Source: an uncultured Dorea sp. (lineage in GTDB: Bacteria > Bacillota > Clostridia > Lachnospirales > Lachnospiraceae). Taken from it: 64,000 bases of DNA. Positions 1-8,006 of the stretch are shown here, in pieces; positions within the stretch are counted from its first letter, which is position 1; each line of letters starts with the position of its first letter. The DNA lies in assembly GCA_910577685.1 (NCBI GenBank), contig CAJTOH010000016.1, positions 1 to 64,000 of the forward strand. The letters run 5' to 3'. Position numbers and translations under genes: made by a program. Below the pieces are notes generated by a model. That model was not told the DNA's origin. It saw only the letters and a program-made list of their open reading frames with translations, and did not search any database.

Positions 1-78
1 TCCCTGAAAACATGAGGTTTTTAAGAAAAATAGGATTGTAATACTTTACAATACCTATATTTTAAGGAGGATATGATC

Positions 79-723
79 ATGGAAATTACAGGAGTGGGCA
101 ATTACAGCGGTGTTTATGAAAAAACATATGCTTCATCAAGAAGGGAAGCAGCAAAGAAAGAAGAAACAAAAGAAATATCATCTACACAGAAAAGCACTGA
201 TGAGGAATATCTTAAAAATCTGCAAAAACAGTTTTCTAATATGAAGTTACAAGTGGGGTACGGGGTTAATACAAAAAACGACGGTAAAGTAGATGTTTTA
301 AATATTAACCCAAAGCTTTTAGAGAAGATGCGGAATGATCCAAAGGCAGCAAAGGAATATACACAGAGATTGAAAGATGTGGAAGCTGCACATAAGTATG
401 CGGATAGTTTTTTGGCGGCGGCGGGAAGTACGGTTGTATGCCGTCATGCCTATTTGGATGAGAATGGGAAGTACAGCAATTTTACCGTTTCGGTAAAAAA
501 GGATGCGTTAAATGAAAAACTCCGTAAAGAATCACAGGAAAACGCCGAAAAACGGATTGAAAAGTCACGAGAAAACGCCCGTGAAAATGTAGAGAAAATG
601 GAAGAAAGGGCAGAGGAAAGCAAAAAGTCGGAAGAAAAGAAAGTAGTAAAGGAAGAGGATGCAGGCGAAACAACTGTAAAAGAGCAGGCACAGGTTGGCA
701 CAAATCTGGATTTGAAGATATAA
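79..723 (+). CDS. Uncharacterised charged coiled protein (possibly DUF6033-like)
   Basis: The protein is 214 residues from ATG 79, which lies 8 bases after AAGGAGG; ATG 73 is too close to that site. There is no signal peptide or membrane segment. It opens with a short hydrophobic MEITGVGNYSGVYE stretch, has a central globular part (about residues 45-150) and ends in a highly charged Lys/Glu/Arg helix (about 150-200) that reads as a coiled coil. The pattern recalls small Lachnospiraceae proteins grouped as DUF6033, but this was not checked. A 7 bp dyad (ATTGTAA/TTACAAT, positions 35-52) sits just upstream and could be an operator. No function is proposed. Confidence 0.7.
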   Translation: MEITGVGNYSGVYEKTYASSRREAAKKEETKEISSTQKSTDEEYLKNLQKQFSNMKLQVGYGVNTKNDGKVDVLNINPKLLEKMRNDPKAAKEYTQRLKDVEAAHKYADSFLAAAGSTVVCRHAYLDENGKYSNFTVSVKKDALNEKLRKESQENAEKRIEKSRENARENVEKMEERAEESKKSEEKKVVKEEDAGETTVKEQAQVGTNLDLKI

Positions 724-960
724 GAGGAGACGAGGATATAAATATCAGCAGTAACAATATGAAATCCTTCAAAACAGCGCGGCTCTGCTTCATGGTCGTT
801 AGACCAACGGGGGGGGATATTTTTGCCACAAGTATTTTAGACCGGCTTGACGGGCGTTCGGCGAAGTGGATTTCAGGGCGTAAATTTGGAAATGGAGGAG
901 ATGGCGTTAGAGGAGAACACCATATCACGGTTACTGAAATTACACTAATGATAAAGAGGA
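724..960. other. Unassigned intergenic stretch with an 8-G run
   Basis: This gap lies between the first gene and its downstream terminator. It holds a short hairpin (TGGTC-GTTA-GACCA, about 793-806), a run of eight G at 809-816 and a GGAGGAG sequence near 893 that is followed by no convincing gene. A 94-codon frame (759-1043) crosses it but has no ribosome site and runs through the terminator, so I do not call it. It may be a 3' untranslated region, a small RNA or the remains of a gene. Confidence 0.4.
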
Positions 961-984
961 AAAGGGCTTATAGGCCCTTTTTTT
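961..984 (+). terminator. Rho-independent terminator
   Basis: A perfect 7 bp stem, AAAGGGC (961-967) with GCCCTTT (974-980), and a 6-base loop run into seven T (978-984). It ends transcription from the first gene or from a small RNA in the preceding gap. Confidence 0.8.
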
Positions 985-1039
985 ATATTCGGCGGTCTGC
1001 CATTTCTACAGGCCGGCCTGATAACGGAAGTTTTTTGTG

Positions 1040-1067
1040 TTGATTGAAATCATTTTCTCTTTATAGT
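1040..1067 (+). promoter_or_regulatory. Possible sigma-A promoter for the ECF sigma operon
   Basis: TTGATT (1040-1045) and TATAGT (1062-1067) are 16 bp apart, about 80 bp before the TTG start of the sigma-factor gene. A second TATAAT-like sequence lies near 1076. This is a pattern match only; an autoregulated ECF promoter could lie in the same region. Confidence 0.35.
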
Positions 1068-1144
1068 ACGTTATCTATAATAGGGGCGTCCATATGTACC
1101 GGTTTTCTTAGAGAGAATCGTGCCCGCACAAGGAGGAAGAATTT

Positions 1145-1657
1145 TTGACGCGTGAAAATGAATTACTGCATCGGATTAAAAAGGGAGATACTTCGTGTTG
1201 GGAAGAGCTTGTATCAATGTATTACGAAGAGATTCTTAGATATTGTATCTATCATTCACCGGATATGGAGGCGGCGCAGGATGCGGTACAGGAAACATTT
1301 CTCAAGGTAATCCGATATTTTCCACGGTATCGGAACAAGGGGAAATTCCGTGGATTCCTGTACAAAGTGGCATCTAATACCTGCACGGACCTGTGGCGGC
1401 AGAGAAAAGCCGTGGAGCTGCCAAAGGATATGGAATTCCTGGAGACGGGATTTGCCAGATCGGAATCCCAGGTGAATTTCCAGTATATGGTGCGCAAGCT
1501 CCCGGAAGAGCTGAGGGAGATTGTGTATCTTAAGTTTGCTCAGGAGCTGACTCTTAGGGAGATCGCCATGGTGACGGAACTGCCCATGCGGACGGTGCAG
1601 TCAAGACTGCGGAGGGCATTGAAGATGATGAGACATGAGATGGAAAGAGAGGTGTGA
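1145..1657 (+). CDS. ECF-type RNA polymerase sigma factor
   Basis: A 170-residue sigma-70 family protein of extracytoplasmic-function size. Region 2 is at about residues 20-85 (DAVQETFLKVIRYFPRYRNK, then FRGFLYKVASNTCTDLWRQ). Region 4 is at about 115-165, a helix-turn-helix reading LREIAMVTELPMRTVQSRLRR. It would redirect RNA polymerase to a small regulon. The start is TTG 1145 after AGGAGGAAGA. The next gene begins 3 bases after its stop and encodes a six-span membrane protein, which could be its sensor or anti-sigma partner; a typical zinc-binding anti-sigma motif is not evident. An ABC exporter follows in the same operon, so the sigma factor probably controls export or envelope-stress functions. 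Confidence 0.88.
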   Translation: MTRENELLHRIKKGDTSCWEELVSMYYEEILRYCIYHSPDMEAAQDAVQETFLKVIRYFPRYRNKGKFRGFLYKVASNTCTDLWRQRKAVELPKDMEFLETGFARSESQVNFQYMVRKLPEELREIVYLKFAQELTLREIAMVTELPMRTVQSRLRRALKMMRHEMEREV

Positions 1658-1660
1658 GGG

Positions 1661-2485
1661 ATGAAGAGGAAAATGTATGAGGAGCTTAGGGAGGCTTTGC
1701 AAATTGATACGGCGCAATGTCAAAAAGCTTTGAACAGAGGAGTTTCTGAACAGGAAACAGATGCGTGGACCCATAAAGAACAACTCCTGATGTCGGTAAG
1801 GAATATGGAGTCTGTAAAGCCTACAAAGGAAAGGATCGGATTCTTGGAATTCATGGTACGGCAGATCCCCTTTATAGGAAAGCCGCTGTGGATCACTCAG
1901 GGTATAGCTGCGTTTGCCGTGTTCGGAATGTTGTATCTTGCCCCGAACGATATTAGCATACGCCATATCCCGCTTTTTGTGGGAACTCTGGCGGTTATGC
2001 AGGTGATGGCTTCCGTCCCGCCTTTGTTAATGTCGTACCGTTACCAGATGTATGAGATTGAGCTGGTGTCTCGGATGTCGTTTCCAAGGCTGCTTATGGC
2101 GAAAATGGCGCTTCTGTCAATCGAATACATGGCGGTTTTTGTGTTTTGCGTGGTTTTGTCGACCGGCATAGCCGGGGTGTCGGCGGTCAGGGTGTCTTTG
2201 CATTTCCTGCTCCCCTTGTTTGCAGCGTGTACCGGATGCATACAGATTATCAGGTATACGGGCGAATGGGACGAAGTGTCTCAAAGAGTCGGAGCTTGCG
2301 AGGGATTCTGTACCTGTCTTGTCGCAGCGCTGGCCGTTCTTTATAAAATGAAGCCGGTTATTTATGATAATACCGGATTGTGGACGATACTCATAGTATG
2401 CATTTTTCCGCTGTTGATTCGGTCAGTTTGCATGTGGGTAAAGGAGAGCGAGGAGGTGGCTGACAAAGCCGCCGCCGCAGAATAG
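1661..2485 (+). CDS. Multi-span membrane protein of the ECF/ABC operon
   Basis: A 274-residue protein with a cytoplasmic N-terminal part of about 75 residues followed by about six hydrophobic segments between residues 80 and 260. It resembles no enzyme I recognise. Its position, 3 bases after the ECF sigma gene and 24 bases before the ABC ATPase, suggests either a sigma-factor partner or a membrane subunit of the exporter. The polar N-terminus with alternating charged residues would suit a sigma-binding role. Function is inferred from context only. Confidence 0.65.
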   Translation: MKRKMYEELREALQIDTAQCQKALNRGVSEQETDAWTHKEQLLMSVRNMESVKPTKERIGFLEFMVRQIPFIGKPLWITQGIAAFAVFGMLYLAPNDISIRHIPLFVGTLAVMQVMASVPPLLMSYRYQMYEIELVSRMSFPRLLMAKMALLSIEYMAVFVFCVVLSTGIAGVSAVRVSLHFLLPLFAACTGCIQIIRYTGEWDEVSQRVGACEGFCTCLVAALAVLYKMKPVIYDNTGLWTILIVCIFPLLIRSVCMWVKESEEVADKAAAAE

Positions 2486-2509
2486 ATATATGAAATGGAG
2501 GAGAATTAC

Positions 2510-3388
2510 ATGGAACTGGAAATCTGTGGAATCACAAAACAATATAAGGATAAACGCGCCGTTGACGATGTTACGCTGACTCTTACACCGGGCGTATGGG
2601 GACTTTTGGGGGCGAACGGCGCGGGGAAGACGACTCTGATGCGTATGATTGCCGGAATTCAGCGCCCTACGTCGGGATGCGTCAGGTATGACGGAATTGA
2701 GATTGGAGATTTGAAGGAGGCGTACAGGGACATCTTTGGATATCTGCCTCAGGAATTCGGATTCTATTCGGGCTTTAGCGTACAGGATTATCTGGAATAT
2801 ATCGCGGCGTTAAAGGGGCTGACAAAGGCTGAGACGAAGGAGCGGATCCGGACGCTTCTAGACCGGGTATCCCTTACTAAGGTCAGGAAAAAGAAGATTT
2901 CTAAGCTTTCCGGAGGTATGAAGAGGAGGGTGGGGATTGCCCAGGCGCTGCTCAATGAGCCGCAGGTGCTGGTGTTGGACGAGCCTACCAGCGGACTGGA
3001 CCCGGGAGAACGTGTGAAGTTCCGGAATCTGCTGTCAGAATTTGCCCATAACAGGATTGTGCTCATTTCTACGCATATCGTGTCGGATATTGAGTATATC
3101 GCCACCTGTAACGCGATCATGAAAGGCGGGAAAATTATTGCGACGGGAAAGACGGAAGAGCTGGTTAAGATGGTGGCCGGAAAGGTCTGGTCAGCCGACA
3201 TTGACGGCGGGGAGCTTGGCGTTTATGAGCGGCAGGTTCCTATGGTAAACGTCTATAATGAAGAAAATGGAAAGGTGAAAGTAAGATATCTTGCTGAGAC
3301 GGATGTTATTCCCGGTTCTGTGAGCGAGGAGCCGCGGATGGAGGATCTTTATCTGTGGTTGTTCCCGGAAGGCTCCGAGAAGGAGTAG
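2510..3388 (+). CDS. ABC transporter ATP-binding protein
   Basis: A 292-residue ATPase with Walker A GANGAGKTT at about residue 37, Q-loop LPQEFG, signature LSGGMKRR at about 135 and Walker B VLVLDEPTSGLDP followed by a switch histidine in STHIVSD. The C-terminal 80 residues are an accessory domain seen in drug or lantibiotic type exporters. ATG 2510 is preferred to ATG 2495 because GGAGGAG at 2497-2503 is correctly spaced only for 2510. It pairs with the permease encoded after the tandem repeats. The substrate cannot be told from sequence. Confidence 0.9.
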   Translation: MELEICGITKQYKDKRAVDDVTLTLTPGVWGLLGANGAGKTTLMRMIAGIQRPTSGCVRYDGIEIGDLKEAYRDIFGYLPQEFGFYSGFSVQDYLEYIAALKGLTKAETKERIRTLLDRVSLTKVRKKKISKLSGGMKRRVGIAQALLNEPQVLVLDEPTSGLDPGERVKFRNLLSEFAHNRIVLISTHIVSDIEYIATCNAIMKGGKIIATGKTEELVKMVAGKVWSADIDGGELGVYERQVPMVNVYNEENGKVKVRYLAETDVIPGSVSEEPRMEDLYLWLFPEGSEKE

Positions 3389-3417
3389 CAAGTTTTTTGC
3401 ATGTCACGGATATGTAT

Positions 3418-3572
3418 ATTTATCTGGACAGAGCGAAGGGATTCTGACAGAGTTGCTGAAAGAGAGGAGATTTATCCGGACAGAGCAAGGGGTTCGGAAG
3501 GATTTGCTGAAAGAGAGGAGATTTATCCGGACAGAGCGAAAGGATTCTGACATAGTTGCTGAAAGAGAGGAG
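3418..3572 (+). repeat. Three tandem ~52 bp repeats, each ending in a ribosome-binding-like motif
   Basis: Three head-to-tail units, 3418-3469 (52 bp), 3470-3520 (51 bp) and 3521-3572 (52 bp), each begin with ATTTATCYGGACAGAGC and end with GCTGAAAGAGAGGAG. Only the last GAGAGGAG is correctly placed before an ATG (3582, the permease). The other two are followed by no start codon. The array fills the ABC ATPase-permease gap. Repeat number could vary by slippage and alter spacing or mRNA structure ahead of the permease. Confidence 0.9.
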
Positions 3573-3581
3573 AGATGATAG

Positions 3582-4820
3582 ATGAGAAGATTAATATATT
3601 TGGAATTAAAACGAGTGGTCACCACCAGATCTACATGGGCGCTGCTTGCGATACTTCTGATTTTGTCGGCCGTGATGGCATATTTCCCGATCTCTTTTGT
3701 GAAAACAGAGGAGATAGATGAACAGGGGAATATAAGCCTGCTGAAAGGAAAAGCCGCAATCGAGAGCCTGAAACAGAAAGAAAGGGAGATAAACGGAGAG
3801 ATTACGGAGGAAAAGATCCGGCAGGCGATCCTTGTGTTTCAGGAATGTTACCGGGAGTATGGGGCGATATTTCCGCCGGATATGCCGCCGGAGGAGTATA
3901 TCCGAAGGATTGAGCCGGTTTATCCGGTATTGGAGATGGCGGCTAGAGTGTTGGCTCCGGAGGGCGTCAGTCTATACGTCATGACGGACGAGGATCTTTC
4001 GCCGGAGGATGCGTCCCGGTTTTATGAACTGTATCGGGAGAGACTGGCTATGGAAGGGAAAACGGACGGCGAGCAGCAGAAGATCAGGGAATTGAGTCAG
4101 GATATCAAGATGCCGTTTACCTATGTCTCAGGATGTGAGTTCGCGTCTTTTGAATATCTGACGCTGTATGCTCTGCTTATGATGCTGACATTCGTGGTTA
4201 TTATTTCCCCTATTTTTTCGGCTGAATACCAAACGGGGGCGGACAGTATCCTTCGATGTACGAAATATGGAAGGGCTCATCTGGCTATTGCGAAGATTGT
4301 GACGGCGGTTCTGGTGTATGCGGCGGTGTTTATGGCCGGAACGGGAGTGTTTCTTCTGATCACGAATCTGACATTTGGCGTGGAAGGGCTTGGGACGTCT
4401 GTGCAGATCATGTGGGGCTTCTTCAATATTCCGGCGTTTACGGCGGGCCAGACTCAGGCTGCGGTGACGGCAGGGTATTTTCTGACCATTCTTGCCGTGG
4501 TAAGTTGTACGCTGTTTCTGTCGGCAAGATGCAAGAATGTTCAGGATTCCCTGAAGATCGGGATACTGATCGGGCTGCTGCCGATCGTCATCAACTTGAT
4601 ATCGGCGGCGAATGTGGCGGAGATTGTACGGTGTATTCTGCCGTCCGGTGGAATCGGGTTTACCAACGCCTTTTTATTTGAACTATTGGAAACGAATTTT
4701 GTTCATGTGGGGCCGGCGGCCGTCTGGACGCCCTATCTGGTTATTGGCGCGGCTGCGGTTGAGATTCCGCTGTTTTTGATTCTGACAGTGAGGGTTTACT
4801 GCAGGCGAGAGAGCGTGTAG
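3582..4820 (+). CDS. ABC transporter permease
   Basis: A 412-residue membrane protein. One N-terminal span (about residues 18-38) is followed by a long extracytoplasmic domain rich in charged residues (about 40-195) and then five or six spans to the C-terminus. This is the architecture of ABC-2 type exporter permeases. ATG 3582 follows GAGAGGAGAG from the third tandem repeat. It is the membrane partner of the ATPase encoded at 2510-3388. The whole set resembles antimicrobial-peptide or lipid exporters, but the substrate is unknown. Confidence 0.8.
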   Translation: MRRLIYLELKRVVTTRSTWALLAILLILSAVMAYFPISFVKTEEIDEQGNISLLKGKAAIESLKQKEREINGEITEEKIRQAILVFQECYREYGAIFPPDMPPEEYIRRIEPVYPVLEMAARVLAPEGVSLYVMTDEDLSPEDASRFYELYRERLAMEGKTDGEQQKIRELSQDIKMPFTYVSGCEFASFEYLTLYALLMMLTFVVIISPIFSAEYQTGADSILRCTKYGRAHLAIAKIVTAVLVYAAVFMAGTGVFLLITNLTFGVEGLGTSVQIMWGFFNIPAFTAGQTQAAVTAGYFLTILAVVSCTLFLSARCKNVQDSLKIGILIGLLPIVINLISAANVAEIVRCILPSGGIGFTNAFLFELLETNFVHVGPAAVWTPYLVIGAAAVEIPLFLILTVRVYCRRESV

Positions 4821-4945
4821 GGCATTTGTACGGTATCAATAGTTCGGCTTCTTGTAAGACCGCAATAAAATCTTAATAACTGTTCATGTTATCTTAGGAA
4901 AAAATCAACGGAATAGCAAAGTATAAAAAGGGAGGATCTATTATT

Positions 4946-4981
4946 ATGATATACAAGAAGTCAACAAGGAGGAAAAAGTGA
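4946..4981 (+). CDS. Candidate 11-residue leader peptide upstream of vanG
   Basis: A short frame, MIYKKSTRRKK, starts at ATG 4946 behind GGGAGGA (4931-4937). Its TGA stop is one base before the vanG ATG. The vanG ribosome site (AAGGAGG) lies inside this frame. Translation of the leader could therefore be coupled to, or interfere with, vanG translation. The frame is short enough to occur by chance; its placement is the only argument. Confidence 0.35.
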   Translation: MIYKKSTRRKK

Positions 4982-4982
4982 A

Positions 4983-6074
4983 ATGGATGATCTCAAAGTA
5001 AAAAAGGCGGGCGGGACGATCGCGGTATTCTTCGGCGGTTGTTCCACTGAGTATGAAGTTTCTCTGCAATCGGCATGTTCCGTGATTCAAAATATGAATT
5101 TAGATAAATATAATCTGATCTTGGTAGGGATTGACCGCAATACGGGAAAATGGTTCTGGTATCGGGGAGAGGTCGAGGCGATCGCGAGGGACTGCTGGCA
5201 GAATGAAAAGGATTGTACGCCGGTATTTCCGTCTGTCGACCGAAACGTTCACGGCATCTGTTATCCGGACGGAACGGAATTAAAGACCATTTCTTTGGAT
5301 GGGGCGCTGCCGATTTTGCACGGGAAGAACGGGGAGGACGGAACGCTTCAGGGACTGCTGGAATTGATGAAAGTTCCTGTGATCGGGTGCGGCATGCTGT
5401 CGTCGGCTCTATGTATGGATAAGGAACTGGCTCACCGGATCGTCCGGATGGGAGGAATCAAGACGGCAGGGTCCGCCCTGCTTGAGGATTGCGGGGAGGA
5501 CGTTTCTTTAGAGGAAAGCGGAGGAATCTATGAGAAAGCGAGAGAGTTAGGATATCCCTTATTCGTGAAACCGGTCCGCTCCGGCTCTTCTTTTGGAATT
5601 ACGAAGGTGCAGTGCGAGGAGCAGCTTCTTCCTGCGGTTCGGGAAGCCTTTCGGCATGATTCCGCGGTGATCCTTGAAGAGATGATAGGCGGTTTCGAGG
5701 TGGGATGCGCGGTTCTTGGGACGAAGGAAGTGATCATCGGAGAGGTGGACGAGATTGAGCTGTCAGACGGTTTCTTTGATTATGCGGAGAAATATACGCT
5801 GAAAACTTCCGCTATCCATGTTCCGGCGCGGATTACGGAGGAGAAATCCCGGGAGATTAAGGAGACGGCGTTTAGGATCTATCGGATGCTTAAGTGTACC
5901 GGCTTTGCGAGGGTAGACATGTTCCTTACGCAGGAGGGCGAGATTTATTTTAACGAGGTGAATACGATTCCGGGCTTCACCTCCCACAGCCGTTATCCGA
6001 ATATGCTAAAGGCGGCGGGAATGGAGTTTGGAGAAGTGATCGAGCGTATTCTTGAAAACGGGCGGCAGATATGA
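4983..6074 (+). CDS. vanG: D-alanine--D-serine ligase, VanG type
   Basis: A 363-residue ATP-grasp ligase that makes D-Ala-D-Ser, lowering glycopeptide affinity for peptidoglycan precursors. Visible are the N-terminal FFGGCSTEYEVSLQSA motif (residues 16-31), HGKNGEDGTLQG near 113 and the metal/ATP motif FNEVNTIPGFTSHSRYP near 322. The omega-loop region reads EKYTLKTS (about 267), which fits VanC/E/G-type D-Ala-D-Ser ligases better than D-lactate ligases, whose loop differs. The following genes, a DD-peptidase and a membrane-linked racemase, complete a VanG/VanC-type pathway. No vanU, vanR, vanS, vanW or vanY lies next to it, so its regulation is not visible here. Confidence 0.88.
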   Translation: MDDLKVKKAGGTIAVFFGGCSTEYEVSLQSACSVIQNMNLDKYNLILVGIDRNTGKWFWYRGEVEAIARDCWQNEKDCTPVFPSVDRNVHGICYPDGTELKTISLDGALPILHGKNGEDGTLQGLLELMKVPVIGCGMLSSALCMDKELAHRIVRMGGIKTAGSALLEDCGEDVSLEESGGIYEKARELGYPLFVKPVRSGSSFGITKVQCEEQLLPAVREAFRHDSAVILEEMIGGFEVGCAVLGTKEVIIGEVDEIELSDGFFDYAEKYTLKTSAIHVPARITEEKSREIKETAFRIYRMLKCTGFARVDMFLTQEGEIYFNEVNTIPGFTSHSRYPNMLKAAGMEFGEVIERILENGRQI

Positions 6075-6102
6075 AGGACGGATATAGGTTGGAGGGATGA
6101 AG

Positions 6103-6888
6103 ATGGGAAATCTTGTATTAACGAATGAAGATACATATAGCGGCAGCCTGATACTGGTAACGCCGGACATTCCTTTGCAAACCTTCCCTGAGAGGTCCGA
6201 TCTGCAGCCAGTACCGGACAGACAGGGAAGGAGAGCGGGCTTTGGCGATACCGTTTGGATCCGGAAACAGGCGGCCGCGGCGTTGAAGGAATTGCTTGCG
6301 GACGTAGGCTGTAAGGATGAAATCACGGCGGTCAGCGGATTCCGGACACAGAGGGAACAGCGGGAGATCTGGGATGATTCTATGGCAAAAAACGGGGAAA
6401 TATTTACCAGAAAATTCGTCGCGGTTCCGGGACACAGCGAGCATCAAAGCGGGTATGCGGTAGATCTGGCGGAGAACGTAAAAGAGATTGATTTCATCTG
6501 CCCTAATTTCCCCCGCAGCGGGATCTTTCAGAAATTTCGGGAGAGGATGCCGTATTTCGGTTTTATAGAGCGCTATCCGTCCGGAAAAGAAAAGATTACG
6601 GGGATCGGGGCCGAGCCATGGCATTTTCGTTATGTAGGCTATCCCCATTCCGTAATTATGGCTGACAGAGGCATGGCTCTGGAAGAATATATCGAATTAT
6701 TGAAAAATGATACGGCATGGGGGCGTCCCTATATTTTCAGGGACGGCGGAAACTGGGTTGAGATTTCCTGCATTTCTTTGGCCCAAAAGTCAGAGACGGT
6801 TCTTGAGCTGCCGGAAGCGGCGGGGTATCAGGTTTCGGGAACCAATGAAGGCTGCGCCGTAGTCTGCCTGTGGAGGAAAACCGCATGA
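6103..6888 (+). CDS. vanXY: D,D-dipeptidase/carboxypeptidase, VanXY type
   Basis: A 261-residue M15B-family zinc peptidase. The substrate arginine motif SGFRTQ is near residue 78, zinc ligands lie in GHSEHQSGYAVDLA (about 109-122) and the catalytic Glu with the last histidine ligand in EPWHFRYVG (about 170). No signal peptide is seen, fitting cytoplasmic VanXY proteins that remove D-Ala-D-Ala and D-Ala-ending pentapeptide so that D-Ala-D-Ser precursors dominate. ATG 6103 is 8 bases after GGAGG; ATG 6097 is also possible. The stop overlaps the next start by 4 bases (ATGA), indicating coupling. About 60 C-terminal residues follow the catalytic domain. Confidence 0.85.
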   Translation: MGNLVLTNEDTYSGSLILVTPDIPLQTFPERSDLQPVPDRQGRRAGFGDTVWIRKQAAAALKELLADVGCKDEITAVSGFRTQREQREIWDDSMAKNGEIFTRKFVAVPGHSEHQSGYAVDLAENVKEIDFICPNFPRSGIFQKFRERMPYFGFIERYPSGKEKITGIGAEPWHFRYVGYPHSVIMADRGMALEEYIELLKNDTAWGRPYIFRDGGNWVEISCISLAQKSETVLELPEAAGYQVSGTNEGCAVVCLWRKTA

Positions 6889-7958
6889 GAAATGAGGAGC
6901 GACCTCCGTATTCTGGCTGTGATGAGAAGGCTCGTCCGGCAAGGTCAGCCGGAATTGATTATTTCCGGATGGCAGCAGCCTTTATGGTAATCGCAATCCA
7001 TATCGCGCCGTTTTCCGGGTGGAATCAAGAGATTGATTTCCTGCTGACCTACTGCCTTGGAAGAACTGCCGTACCGTTTTTCTTCATGACCACCGGATAC
7101 TTCGTTCTTGCGCCTTATGTGAAAAGCGGGTTTCGTAAAAAGCGTTCTTTTGGGAAGTATATGGTGAAGAATACGGTATTGTATTTGGCTGCTGCGGTTC
7201 TGTATCTGCCGCTTACTATTTACTCCGGCAATCTGCCAAAGAATGTGGGGGAATGGGGAAAGGCGCTTGTGTTTGACGGAACGTTTTATCATCTGTGGTA
7301 TTTTCCCGCCGTCCTGCTTGGCTGTCTGCTGGTCGTTTGGATGCTTGGCAGCGGCCGCAGTCTTCGGTTTTCTGCCGGGGCAGCGGCGGCGTATGCGGCG
7401 GCGTCCTACTTAATCGGCCTCTTTGGCGACAGCTATTACGGGGCGGTTAAGGGGACGCCTTGGATAAAGGCTGTGTACGGCGCGATCTTTCAGGTCAGCA
7501 GCTTTACACGGAACGGCATATTTTTTGCTCCTATTTTTCTTATGATGGGGGTTGGAATCGCTTTGACGAGGAGAAGGCTCCCGAAGAAGATATGTGTATG
7601 GGGATTGACGCTGTCGCTGGTCTTACTGATGGGAGAGGGGCTGCTTACGTACGGCTTGAAATGGCAGAGGCATAATAGTATGTATTTTTTCCTGGCGCCG
7701 GCAATGTATTTTCTGTTTCAGCTATTACTGATGATTCCGGGGAAGGCTCCCGCCTTTTGCAGAAAATATTCCCTGATCCTTTATGTGGTTCATCCGGCTG
7801 TGATCGTGATACTGCGCGGGCTTGCGCAGATACTTGGACTTACGGAGTTCTTGGTTGACAATACTTTTGTCCAGTATATTACGGTATGCCTTGGAACCCT
7901 TTTGGCGGCGTACTTATATATGGAACTTAAAGAGAGGGTTGTGTCGTTTGTTAAATAG
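6885..7958 (+). CDS. vanT: VanT membrane domain (acyltransferase-3-like), separate gene
   Basis: A 357-residue integral membrane protein with about ten spans, opening with GIDYFRMAAAFMVIAIHIAPF, typical of the acyltransferase-3 fold that forms the N-terminal half of VanT serine racemases, where it is thought to help supply L-serine. ATG 6885 overlaps the vanXY stop (ATGA), with GGAGG 8 bases upstream. Known VanT proteins are single chains of about 700 residues. Here the reading frame ends at TAG 7956-7958, and the racemase follows in the same frame 48 bases later with its own ribosome site. It is either a true two-gene VanT or a VanT broken by one nonsense codon. Confidence 0.78.
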   Translation: MRNEERPPYSGCDEKARPARSAGIDYFRMAAAFMVIAIHIAPFSGWNQEIDFLLTYCLGRTAVPFFFMTTGYFVLAPYVKSGFRKKRSFGKYMVKNTVLYLAAAVLYLPLTIYSGNLPKNVGEWGKALVFDGTFYHLWYFPAVLLGCLLVVWMLGSGRSLRFSAGAAAAYAAASYLIGLFGDSYYGAVKGTPWIKAVYGAIFQVSSFTRNGIFFAPIFLMMGVGIALTRRRLPKKICVWGLTLSLVLLMGEGLLTYGLKWQRHNSMYFFLAPAMYFLFQLLLMIPGKAPAFCRKYSLILYVVHPAVIVILRGLAQILGLTEFLVDNTFVQYITVCLGTLLAAYLYMELKERVVSFVK

Positions 7959-8006
7959 ATTTTATTCGACGGATTTCTTATGGCGGCAGAAGAAGAGGAG
8001 GACGGT

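Noticed and set aside
759..1043. 94-codon open frame after the first gene
   Set aside because: No ribosome site, passes through a clear terminator, and no recognisable protein motif.
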